Shown here: positions 1 to 7,316 of the stretch, piece after piece
Position numbering within the stretch: position 1 is the stretch's first letter
Layout: every line of letters begins with the position of its first letter
DNA from: Streptomyces griseoaurantiacus
GTDB lineage: Bacteria > Actinomycetota > Actinomycetes > Streptomycetales > Streptomycetaceae
DNA: 64,000 nt
Direction of reading: 5' to 3'
Assembly (NCBI GenBank): GCA_014656015.1
Contig: BNBP01000010.1
Location: 62,001 to 126,000 of the forward strand
Translations under genes and position numbers: made by a program
Notes under the pieces: model-generated
Databases searched by the model: none
The model's input: only the letters and a program-made list of their open reading frames with translations
What the model was told of the DNA's origin: nothing

Positions 1-1059
1 GACCGTACGAGCGTCATCCCGCGCGCGCTGACCGCGGTGCGGCCCCTGCCGGTGAACGAGCCCGAGGACGCCGCCGGCCCCGGCGGCGGCTTCGGCGGCG
101 GGGAGAACCGCACCAGCCGGCTGGAGAGCCCCCCGATCCCGCCCGGGCCGGCCCGCGGCGGGGACCGGCGTTCGCGCCGGGGGCTGTTCGCGGTCGTGGC
201 CGCCCTGCTGGTGGTGCTCGGCGTCGGCACGGGCGTCTGGTACATCAACTCCGGCCAGTTCACCAAGGTGCCGCCGGTGCTGTCCAAGACGGAGGCCCAG
301 GCCAGGGACCAGCTCGACGACGCCGGGCTCGACGTGGGCGCGGTCCGCCACGCGTACAGCGACACGGTCGCCAAGGGCAGGGTCATCAGCAGTGATCCCG
401 CCCCGGCGGAGCGGATCCGCAGCAACGACTCGGTCTCGCTGACCGTGTCCAACGGCCCGGAGACGGTGAAGGTGCCGGACCTGAAGGGGCGCACCCTGGC
501 GGACGCGCGGGCGCGCCTGAAGAAGGCGGGCCTCGCCGCGGGCATGGTGACGCGTGACTTCGACGAGGACGTGCCCAAGGGGCAGGTCGTCACCACGGAC
601 CCCGCGGCCGGGACCGAGCGGCACGGGGGCTCCGCGATCGCGCTCACCGTCAGCCGGGGACGTCCGGTGGAGGTGCCGGACGTGACCGGCTCGTCGCTCC
701 AGGACGCGCGGGACGAGCTGGAGGACGCCGGGCTGAAGGTGAAGGTCGCCGAGCGGCGCGTGGCCTCCGAGTTCGACGAGGGGCAGGTGGCCGCGGTGTC
801 CCCCGGCGAGGGCGAGCGGCTCGCCGAGGGCGACACGGTGACCGTGACGGTGTCCAGGGGCCGCAAGCAGGTGAAGGTGCCGGACGTCGTCGGGGAGAAG
901 GCCGGGGACGCGCGGAAGACGCTGGAGGCGGCGGGCTTCGAGGTGGACGAGGACCGCGGCTTCCTGGACCTGTTCGGCGGCGACAAGGTCAAGAGCCAGT
1001 CGGTGAAGGGCGGCGACAGGGCGCCCTTCGGTTCGAAGATCACCCTGAAGATCGGCTGA
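1..1059 (+). CDS. PASTA-domain Ser/Thr protein kinase (3' part; 5' end outside window)
   Basis: The reading frame is open from base 1, so only the C-terminal part is seen. A linker rich in Gly and Pro is followed by basic residues and one membrane segment (FAVVAALLVVLGVGTGVWYI, about bases 187-246). Four extracellular PASTA repeats follow, each about 65-70 residues and beginning with a V-P-x-[VL] motif (KVPPV, KVPDL, EVPDV, KVPDV). PASTA repeats are known to sense peptidoglycan fragments or lipid II and control the cytoplasmic kinase domain. The kinase domain should lie upstream. The in-frame GTG at 37 is probably internal, because Ser/Thr-rich linker sequence continues 5' of it. The family is clear; the exact orthologue is not. 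Confidence 0.93.
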   Translation, partial: DRTSVIPRALTAVRPLPVNEPEDAAGPGGGFGGGENRTSRLESPPIPPGPARGGDRRSRRGLFAVVAALLVVLGVGTGVWYINSGQFTKVPPVLSKTEAQARDQLDDAGLDVGAVRHAYSDTVAKGRVISSDPAPAERIRSNDSVSLTVSNGPETVKVPDLKGRTLADARARLKKAGLAAGMVTRDFDEDVPKGQVVTTDPAAGTERHGGSAIALTVSRGRPVEVPDVTGSSLQDARDELEDAGLKVKVAERRVASEFDEGQVAAVSPGEGERLAEGDTVTVTVSRGRKQVKVPDVVGEKAGDARKTLEAAGFEVDEDRGFLDLFGGDKVKSQSVKGGDRAPFGSKITLKIG

Positions 1060-1144
1060 CCGGCGGGGTTCCGCCCGCGCCGCCCACCGCCCCCGCCGCC
1101 TCCCCGTGGCCGGGGCGGGGCGGACCGCGTGCGACCCTTGGGGC

Positions 1145-2017
1145 GTGGCCGTATCTCCTCCCTCCCGCAATCCCGTCGGCGCGCACGTCCCCGTCGCCGG
1201 CGGTCTGCACACCGTCGGACTCGCCTACGCCCGCGACCTCAACGCGGAGGTGGTGCAGGTGTTCGTCGCCAACCCCCGCGGCTGGGCCACGCCCCCCGGC
1301 AGTCCTCGCGAGGACGCGGCCTTCCGCGAGGCGTGCGAGGAGCGGAACATCCCGGCGTACGTCCACGCCCCCTACCTGATCAACTTCGGCTCCCACACCG
1401 AGGCCACCGTGGAACGGTCGGTGGAGTCGCTGCGGCACTCCCTGCGCCGCGCCCGCGCCATCGGCGCCCCCGGTGTCGTCGTGCACACCGGCAGCGCCAC
1501 CGGTGGCCGCGACCGCGCCGTCGCCCTGAAGCAGGTACGCGCGCACCTGCTGCCGCTCCTGGACGAGCTGGAACACGACGACGATCCGTGGCTGCTGCTG
1601 GAGTCGACCGCCGGACAGGGCTCCTCGCTCTGCTCCCGCACCTGGGACTTCGTCCCCTACTTCGAGGCCCTTGACGCCCATCCCCGTCTGGGCGTCTGCC
1701 TCGACACCTGCCACGTGTTCGCCGCCGGACACGACCTGACCGGCCCCAACGGCGCCCACCAGACGCTGGACCTGCTCGTGGAGGCCGTCGGCCCGGGCCG
1801 GCTGAAGCTCATCCACGCCAACGACTCCAAGGACGTCGTCGGGGCCCACAAGGACCGGCACGCCGGCATCGGGGCCGGGCACATCGGCGAGGACCCGTTC
1901 CGTGCGCTGATGACGCACCCCGCCACCGAGGGCGTCCCGCTGGTCATCGAGACGCCCGGCGGCAAGGAGGGCCACGCGGCGGACGTCGCCCTGCTCAAGA
2001 AGCTCCGCGACGCCTGA
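1145..2017 (+). CDS. nfo: Deoxyribonuclease IV (endonuclease IV, AP endonuclease)
   Basis: This protein of about 290 residues belongs to the TIM-barrel AP endonuclease 2 family, which incises DNA 5' of abasic sites in base-excision repair using three metal ions. The metal ligands of E. coli Nfo can be followed: His in VHAPYLINFGS, His in VVVHTGS, Glu in LLLESTAGQG, Asp and His in LDTCHVFAAG, His in LIHANDSK, the D-R-H triplet in KDRHAGIGAGHIG, and Glu in VIETPGG. Starts are possible at GTG 1106 and GTG 1145. I chose 1145 because homology begins just after it (PSRNPVGAHVPVAGGL). No clear ribosome site precedes either, so the message may be leaderless. It lies 85 bp after the kinase gene. Confidence 0.88.
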   Translation: MAVSPPSRNPVGAHVPVAGGLHTVGLAYARDLNAEVVQVFVANPRGWATPPGSPREDAAFREACEERNIPAYVHAPYLINFGSHTEATVERSVESLRHSLRRARAIGAPGVVVHTGSATGGRDRAVALKQVRAHLLPLLDELEHDDDPWLLLESTAGQGSSLCSRTWDFVPYFEALDAHPRLGVCLDTCHVFAAGHDLTGPNGAHQTLDLLVEAVGPGRLKLIHANDSKDVVGAHKDRHAGIGAGHIGEDPFRALMTHPATEGVPLVIETPGGKEGHAADVALLKKLRDA

Positions 2018-2334
2018 GCTGCCCCGGTGCCCGGGGGCGCGCCGGTGAGGAACATCCCGGTCACCGTCCGGCGGCCACCGCCGACCCGTGCTCCCCGCCC
2101 ACCGGCTGCGGCTGCTGCCGGGCGGTGCCGAAGCCGGTGTGACCGCGGATCACCGCGATGACGTCGACGAGCGCACGGTTCTCGACGACCGGGACCGCTT
2201 CACCGAGCACCCCGGCCAGGAGGCGCTCAGCGCCCTCGCCACCGTGCCCGTGCTCGGCCACGGGGAACCGGCCGGGTCGATCGGCCCGGCCTCCTGGCCC
2301 TCGTTCCGGCCGCCCCGGCACCCCGGGGGCGAAC
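2018..2334. other. Gap of about 317 bases with coding-like base pattern, no recognised gene
   Basis: No recognisable gene lies between nfo and the convergent oxidoreductase gene. From about 2088 the + strand has an open frame with strongly G/C third positions and a plausible acidic composition (TADHRDDVDERTVLDDRDRF). It reads on into the antisense strand of the next gene without a convincing end. It could be a small unknown gene or the remains of a decayed one. No clear terminator hairpin was seen. Confidence 0.3.
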
Positions 2335-2970
2335 TCAGAGCTCCGGGCCCTCCCCCGGCTCCTCCTGGTAGGAGTAGCGCTGCTCCTTCCAGGGGTCGCC
2401 GACGTTGTGGTAGCCGCGCTCCTCCCAGAAGCCGCGGCGGTCGGCGGTCATGTACTCCACTCCGCGCACCCACTTGGGGCCCTTCCACGCGTACAGGTGC
2501 GGCACGATGAGCCGCAGCGGGAAGCCGTGCTCCGCGGTGAGCAGTTCACCGTCCTTGTGCGTGGCGAAGAGCGCGCGCTCGGAGACGAAGTCGGACAGCC
2601 GCATGTTCGAGCTGAAGCCGTACTCCGCCCACACCATCACATGGGTGACCCCGGGCGCCGGCGGGGCGCTCTCCAGGACCGTGCGCGCCGGGATCCCGCC
2701 CCACTCGGCACCGAGCATGCTGAACTTCGTGACGCAGTGCAGATCGGCGACGACCGTGGAGTACGGCAGGGCCGTGAACTCCTCGTGGCTCCAGCAGTGC
2801 TTGTCCCCGTCGGCGGTGGCACCGAAGACGCGGAAGTCCCAGCGTTCGGGGCGGAACCGGGGAACCGGGCCGTAATGGGTCACCGGCCAACCGCGCTGGA
2901 GCCGCTGCCCCGGCGGGAGCGGGGGCTGCTGTGCCGCTTCTCCCGTGTTCCTTTCCACCGGCTGACCCAT
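2335..2970 (-). CDS. Sulfite oxidase-like molybdopterin-dependent oxidoreductase
   Basis: This soluble protein of 211 residues is of the YedY/sulfite-oxidase molybdopterin fold. Conserved features are PRFRPERWDFRVFGATADG, the molybdenum-ligand Cys region DLHCVTKFS (residue about 80), the segment GFSSNMRLSD, and GFPLRLIVPHLYAWKGPKWVRG near the C-terminus. There is no Tat or Sec signal, so it is probably cytoplasmic, like other short actinobacterial members. The start is ATG 2970 (MGQPVER); an upstream extension in frame lacks homology. It is transcribed away from bfr, and the shared 180 bp between them holds the control region. The substrate cannot be told from the sequence. Confidence 0.82.
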   Translation of the reverse strand: MGQPVERNTGEAAQQPPLPPGQRLQRGWPVTHYGPVPRFRPERWDFRVFGATADGDKHCWSHEEFTALPYSTVVADLHCVTKFSMLGAEWGGIPARTVLESAPPAPGVTHVMVWAEYGFSSNMRLSDFVSERALFATHKDGELLTAEHGFPLRLIVPHLYAWKGPKWVRGVEYMTADRRGFWEERGYHNVGDPWKEQRYSYQEEPGEGPEL

Positions 2971-3041
2971 GCCTCCATCCTGACAGACCGGGCACAGTGC
3001 CCATGACCGGGAGCACCAATCAGGACATAGACACATGAAAC

Positions 3042-3079
3042 TCAGGTAAACCTGCCTGAAGTCACTAAGTGCGTACTTA
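3042..3079. promoter_or_regulatory. Inverted repeats in the divergent control region of the oxidoreductase and bfr
   Basis: Two small palindromes lie between the divergent genes: CAGGTAAACCTG at 3043-3054 and TAAGTGCGTACTTA at 3066-3079. The first shares the AGGT...CCT core of the DmdR/IdeR iron box but has irregular spacing (about 11 of 19 consensus positions). The second looks like a dimeric repressor site. Iron-dependent control of bfr is usual, so the first may be a weak iron box. The identity of the binding proteins is not shown by the sequence. Confidence 0.35.
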
Positions 3080-3152
3080 CTGGATGATCTACGCGATCGG
3101 TGCAATCATGCGGCGCAACCTGCCCGCACCACCTCCCGGAAGGAGCCCGCCG

Positions 3153-3656
3153 ATGCAGGGCGATCCCGAGGTCATCGAATTCCTCAACGAGCAGCTGACG
3201 GCCGAGCTCACCGCGATCAACCAGTACTTCCTGCACGCCAAGCTCCAGGACCACAAGGGATGGACGAGGCTCGCGCGGTACACCCGCTCGGAGTCCTTCG
3301 ACGAGATGCGGCACGCGGAGCTGCTCACCGACCGCATCCTGCTCCTGGACGGCCTGCCCAACTACCAGCGGCTGTTCCACGTCCGGGTCGGGCAGAGCGT
3401 GACCGAGATGTTCGAGGCCGACAAGCAGATCGAGATCGAGGCGATCGACCGGCTGCGCCGCGGCATCGAGCTGATGCGCGCCAAGGGGGACGTCACCTCG
3501 GCCAACGTGTTCGAGGCGATCCTCGCGGACGAGGAGCACCACATCGACTACCTGGACACCCAGCTCGACCTGATCGAGAAGCTCGGCGAATCGCTCTACC
3601 TGTCGACGGTCATCGAGCAGACCCAGCCGGACGCTTCCAGCCCCGGCCCGCACTGA
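3153..3656 (+). CDS. bfr: Bacterioferritin
   Basis: This 167-residue subunit assembles into the 24-mer haem-containing iron-storage shell. The di-iron ferroxidase ligands are all present: Glu18 in LTAELTAINQYF, Glu51 and His54 in DEMRHAEL, Glu94 in KQIEIEAIDRL, and Glu127 and His130 in ADEEHHIDYL. The haem-ligand Met52 lies in EMRHAE. The start is ATG 3153 with AGGAG eight bases upstream; in-frame starts further 5' lie in non-conserved sequence. Bfd, which releases iron from bacterioferritin, is encoded just downstream on the opposite strand. Confidence 0.97.
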   Translation: MQGDPEVIEFLNEQLTAELTAINQYFLHAKLQDHKGWTRLARYTRSESFDEMRHAELLTDRILLLDGLPNYQRLFHVRVGQSVTEMFEADKQIEIEAIDRLRRGIELMRAKGDVTSANVFEAILADEEHHIDYLDTQLDLIEKLGESLYLSTVIEQTQPDASSPGPH

Positions 3657-3698
3657 ATCCGGTGGTGAGGGCGGCGTCCCGGCGGTCCCCCGCCGCGC

Positions 3699-3968
3699 TC
3701 AGGCGGCGTCCGGCAGCCGTGCGGGCGCCTCGTCCGCGACCGGCCCGCGCTCGGGCCCGGATGCGCCGAAGGCGGGGCGGCCCTGGTCCAGGAGCTCGCG
3801 GCGAGGGCAGCCGCCCCGGCCCAGCAGCGCCTGGATACGCCGTACGCAACCTCCGCAGTCCGTTCCCGCCTTGCACTGCGAGGCGATCTGGCGCGGGGTG
3901 CATGCCCCGCTCTCCGCGTGCTGCTTGATCTGCTCTTCGGTCACGCCGAAACAGCTGCAGACGTACAC
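3699..3968 (-). CDS. bfd: Bacterioferritin-associated ferredoxin (2Fe-2S)
   Basis: This 89-residue BFD-domain protein docks on bacterioferritin and donates electrons to reduce and release stored iron. The cluster cysteines are seen as VCSCFGVTEEQIKQHA and KAGTDCGGCVRRI, the C-x-C...C-x2-C pattern. The start is GTG 3968 with a strong GGAGGTGA ribosome site. A longer frame to 4040 runs over the iron box and is rejected. The last 25 residues form a variable tail not found in short enterobacterial Bfd. An iron box at 4033-4051 sits 65 bp upstream, which fits expression under iron starvation. Confidence 0.93.
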   Translation of the reverse strand: MYVCSCFGVTEEQIKQHAESGACTPRQIASQCKAGTDCGGCVRRIQALLGRGGCPRRELLDQGRPAFGASGPERGPVADEAPARLPDAA

Positions 3969-4032
3969 GCGGTCACCTCCCGGCGGGGTCAGGGGTCGTG
4001 CCGTACCGAGTACCGGGAGGCCCGTCGTTCGG

Positions 4033-4051
4033 TGAGGCAAACCTAACCTTA
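4033..4051 (-). promoter_or_regulatory. Iron box (DmdR/IdeR operator) upstream of bfd
   Basis: Read on the - strand the site is TAAGGTTAGGTTTGCCTCA. It matches the actinobacterial iron-box consensus TTAGGTTAGGCTAACCTAA at about 14 of 19 positions, including the AAGGTTAGG left arm and the GCCT of the right arm. It lies in the AT-richer stretch where the bfd promoter must be. DmdR/IdeR with Fe(II) should repress bfd through it. This is inference from the match. Confidence 0.7.
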
Positions 4052-4081
4052 ACCACGACGCCGGGAGACACGAAAGCGGAA

Positions 4082-4111
4082 GGGGCGCGGATCTCGTGTG
4101 ATCCGCGCCCC
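4082..4111 (-). terminator. Hairpin terminator of aroH
   Basis: A perfect 12-bp stem, GGGGCGCGGATC paired with GATCCGCGCCCC, encloses a six-base loop. It lies about 60 bp beyond the aroH stop codon and before the bfd promoter. No U-run follows, as is common for Streptomyces terminators. Confidence 0.75.
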
Positions 4112-4169
4112 ACCACTGCCGAAGACGTTCACCGGCCCATGAGCGGAATGCCCCTGAGCGGAATGACGC

Positions 4170-5528
<1,359 letters not shown>

Positions 5529-5532
5529 TCAA

Positions 5533-5538
5533 ACAGTA
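5533..5538 (-). promoter_or_regulatory. aroH: Possible -10 box for a leaderless aroH transcript
   Basis: The - strand reads TACTGT followed by seven bases and then the GTG start of aroH, the usual layout of leaderless Streptomyces genes. No good -35 box is seen at 16-18 bp. If this promoter is used, the mini-CRISPR lies upstream of the aroH transcript rather than in its leader. Confidence 0.35.
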
Positions 5539-5587
5539 CGTGGTCGACCGGGCCGACCATGTCCGCGCTCAGTCCGTGAGACGGTTT

Positions 5588-5611
5588 TGCCCGGCTGACA
5601 GGAGCCGGGCA
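5588..5611 (-). terminator. Perfect hairpin between the mini-CRISPR and aroH
   Basis: A 9-bp perfect stem (TGCCCGGCT with AGCCGGGCA) and a six-base loop start four bases after the downstream CRISPR repeat. On the - strand it is followed by AAAACC, not by U residues. It may end a crRNA precursor before aroH, or act as a structure in the aroH leader. Confidence 0.5.
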
Positions 5612-5614
5612 GAA

Positions 5615-5704
5615 CCTGGGACCCCCGCGACGGCGGGGAGCAGACTGCGCCGATCTGGAGCAGCGTTTTGAGCTTCGGACCACCCCCGCGTCGGCGGGGA
5701 GCAC
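5615..5704 (-). CRISPR. Type I-E-like mini-CRISPR: two repeats, one spacer matching aroH
   Basis: The crRNA sense is the - strand. The first repeat is 5704-5676 and the second is 5643-5615, each 29 nt. The 32-nt spacer is 5675-5644. The 61-bp period is that of type I-E arrays. Both repeats can fold the same hairpin, CCCCGC and GCGGGG around a four-base loop (CGAC in the first, CGTC in the second). The first ends in GTGGTCCG, the position of the 8-nt crRNA handle. The second diverges in its last seven bases, as terminal repeats often do. No further repeat lies 61 bp to either side. The array starts 31 bp after the stop of the DUF1906 gene and points toward aroH. No cas genes lie in this window. 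Confidence 0.82.
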
Positions 5705-5734
5705 GCCCCGTGCAACGACTGGGAACGACGGTTG

Positions 5735-6973
5735 TTACGGCGCCCCGGCGAACGGCCCGACGTCGAGCTGGTTGCGGTCGATGTTGATGGTGACGCCGCC
5801 GTGGGTCTCGGTGCGGTTACCGGCGTACTGGTGGACGCGCTGGTGCGCGGCCCACAGGTGGGCGGGCAGGGCCGCGTCGGTGGTGTTGGCCTGGTCGTTC
5901 CAGTGGGCGAAGTGCAGCACGTCGGGCAGGGTCGTGGAGCTCGCGTGCGCGACCAGGTCGGTGACGAGGGAGGCCGTGCTGCCGTAGGCGCCGGAGCGGT
6001 AGCCGAGGGTGTGCAGCCGTTCGGTCCAGGCCTTGAGGTAGGTGAGGACCTGGGTGGTGACGGCGGTGGAGCGGGGGTAGGCCTCGATGTCGTTGTAGAG
6101 GACCGTGCCCTTGCCCAGGCCGAGCGCGGCGGCCTGGCGGACCGCGTCGTCGGCGGCGGCGGTGCCCTGCGCGGTGGGGCTGGTCAGGGCGGTGCAGGCG
6201 CTGCCGCAGCTCCCTGAGGCCGGCTGGGGGCCGACGTAGAACGGCAGGAACCGCCAGCCGTTGGCGTACTGGTTGCGCACCCACTGGGCGGTGAGCCGGG
6301 CCTGCGAGCAGCCGCGGTTGACGCCGCCGATGTAGATGCCGACGGCGTTGTAGGACGAGTCGTCCATCCAGGCGTCCATCGAGGACTGGCTGGGCGCGGT
6401 GCAGGCGTCGAAGCCCCGGCCCCGGTAGGAGGTGGCGTCGGCGGGCAGCGGGGCGGGGGCCGCGGCGGAGGCTTCCGCGCGGGCGGCGCCCGCGGAGAGC
6501 CCGGCGCCGTCGAGGATGCGCCGGATCGCCGCGCGGTCCTGCCCGTAGGCGGCGGTCACCTCGATCCGCTCGTCGGTGGCGCGGTAGGTGCGGGAGGTGG
6601 AGTTCTCGGTGAGGGAGCGCTCGGAGCTCTCCACGGGCTGGAGGAGCAGCGCCTCGGTGCGGCCGAGGACGCGGGCCGGGCAGTCCTGGTGCTCGCCGGG
6701 GGTGCCGAGGTAGACGGCGTGCCGGTCGAAGCGGACGCAGGCGGTCGGGTCCTGCTCCAGGTCCACGACCTGCCAGTCGGCCGGGACGGTGAAGGTGTGG
6801 CCGCGGTAGCTGATGCGGGTGCTGCCGTCCTCGGCCCCGGCGGGGACGGCCGTGGCGCCGAGCGCGGCGACGGTCGCGGTCAGCGCGGCGAGCGTGCGGA
6901 CGGTGCGGCGGGCCGCGCTGCGGGTCCGGGGGAAGGGCGAGCGCGGCGAGGGGGGTTCGGGAATGGTGCGCAC
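5735..6973 (-). CDS. Secreted DUF1906 (glycoside hydrolase-like) protein
   Basis: This 412-residue protein has an N-terminal signal peptide (RRTVRTLAALTATVAALGATAVPAGAE, in two parts: an Arg-rich head, then a hydrophobic core). A variable domain of about 150 residues follows. The C-terminal half is a DUF1906/Rv2525c-like TIM-barrel domain: GRGFDACTAPS, AVGIYIGGVNRGCSQ, GWRFLPFYVGPQ, ADDAVRQAAALGLGKGTVLYNDIEAYP, and the last motif INIDRNQLDVGPF. Such domains resemble lysozyme-like glycosidases, but their substrate is not established. The start is GTG 6973 with GGAGAGG nine bases upstream; no valid start codon lies at 6979. It runs in the same direction as the mini-CRISPR and aroH. Confidence 0.85.
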   Translation of the reverse strand: MRTIPEPPSPRSPFPRTRSAARRTVRTLAALTATVAALGATAVPAGAEDGSTRISYRGHTFTVPADWQVVDLEQDPTACVRFDRHAVYLGTPGEHQDCPARVLGRTEALLLQPVESSERSLTENSTSRTYRATDERIEVTAAYGQDRAAIRRILDGAGLSAGAARAEASAAAPAPLPADATSYRGRGFDACTAPSQSSMDAWMDDSSYNAVGIYIGGVNRGCSQARLTAQWVRNQYANGWRFLPFYVGPQPASGSCGSACTALTSPTAQGTAAADDAVRQAAALGLGKGTVLYNDIEAYPRSTAVTTQVLTYLKAWTERLHTLGYRSGAYGSTASLVTDLVAHASSTTLPDVLHFAHWNDQANTTDAALPAHLWAAHQRVHQYAGNRTETHGGVTINIDRNQLDVGPFAGAP

Positions 6974-7136
6974 GAGGACGGACCTCTCCGGTGAGCCAGT
7001 GTGCTCGCCGTCCTTCCAACAAGGGCCGTGCCGCGAAACCGCGGCAGGGCCCCGCCTGGGCCGTCCGGGGCGGCCCACCGCCGTGTCGGAGGAGCGCGGC
7101 CGCCGTGACGGGGCGGTATCGGGTAGGGTGCGGGCC

Positions 7137-7193
7137 ATGTTCGCGACCGTGCACCGCATGTGGTGGTGGACCGCTCACCCGGCGGCCCACTGA
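7137..7193 (+). CDS. trpL: trp leader peptide (attenuator)
   Basis: This 18-codon ORF encodes MFATVHRMWWWTAHPAAH, with three consecutive Trp codons at 7161-7169. It is followed by an 11-bp terminator hairpin and then the anthranilate synthase gene. This is the classic arrangement for transcription attenuation: scarcity of charged tRNA-Trp stalls the ribosome on the Trp codons and prevents the terminator from forming. A TAGGGT -10 box at 7124-7129 would start the transcript at or one base from the ATG, so the leader ORF is probably leaderless. Confidence 0.9.
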   Translation: MFATVHRMWWWTAHPAAH

Positions 7194-7217
7194 TCTCGCG
7201 TACGCACTGAACTCCGC

Positions 7218-7242
7218 GAAGGCCGCCCGAGGGGCGGCCTTC
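7218..7242 (+). terminator. trp attenuator terminator
   Basis: GAAGGCCGCCC (7218-7228) pairs perfectly with GGGCGGCCTTC (7232-7242) around a three-base loop, followed by GGTGTTTCC. It lies 25 bp after the trpL stop and 75 bp before the synthase start. The 343-bp gap between the DUF1906 gene and the synthase is otherwise taken up by the trpL promoter and leader. Confidence 0.85.
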
Positions 7243-7316
7243 GGTGTTTCCACGACCGGCCGGACCGCTCCTCCTCCCGAATTCCACGGAACTCCCACGG
7301 AAGAGGAACCGATCCC

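Noticed and set aside
5555..5582. A possible third CRISPR repeat 61 bp downstream of the second
   Set aside because: The sequence there lacks the CCCCGC/GCGGGG hairpin. The same is true at 5738-5765 on the other side.
5644..5675. The spacer as a remnant of a duplicated aroH gene fragment, not a guide
   Set aside because: The homology stops at the repeat borders, within one base, and has the exact spacer length between two repeats. A random gene fragment would not respect those limits. It cannot be fully excluded without comparative data.
7201..7250. Trp hairpin as a simple terminator of an upstream gene
   Set aside because: The upstream gene runs the other way, and the leader ORF with three Trp codons makes attenuation the better reading.
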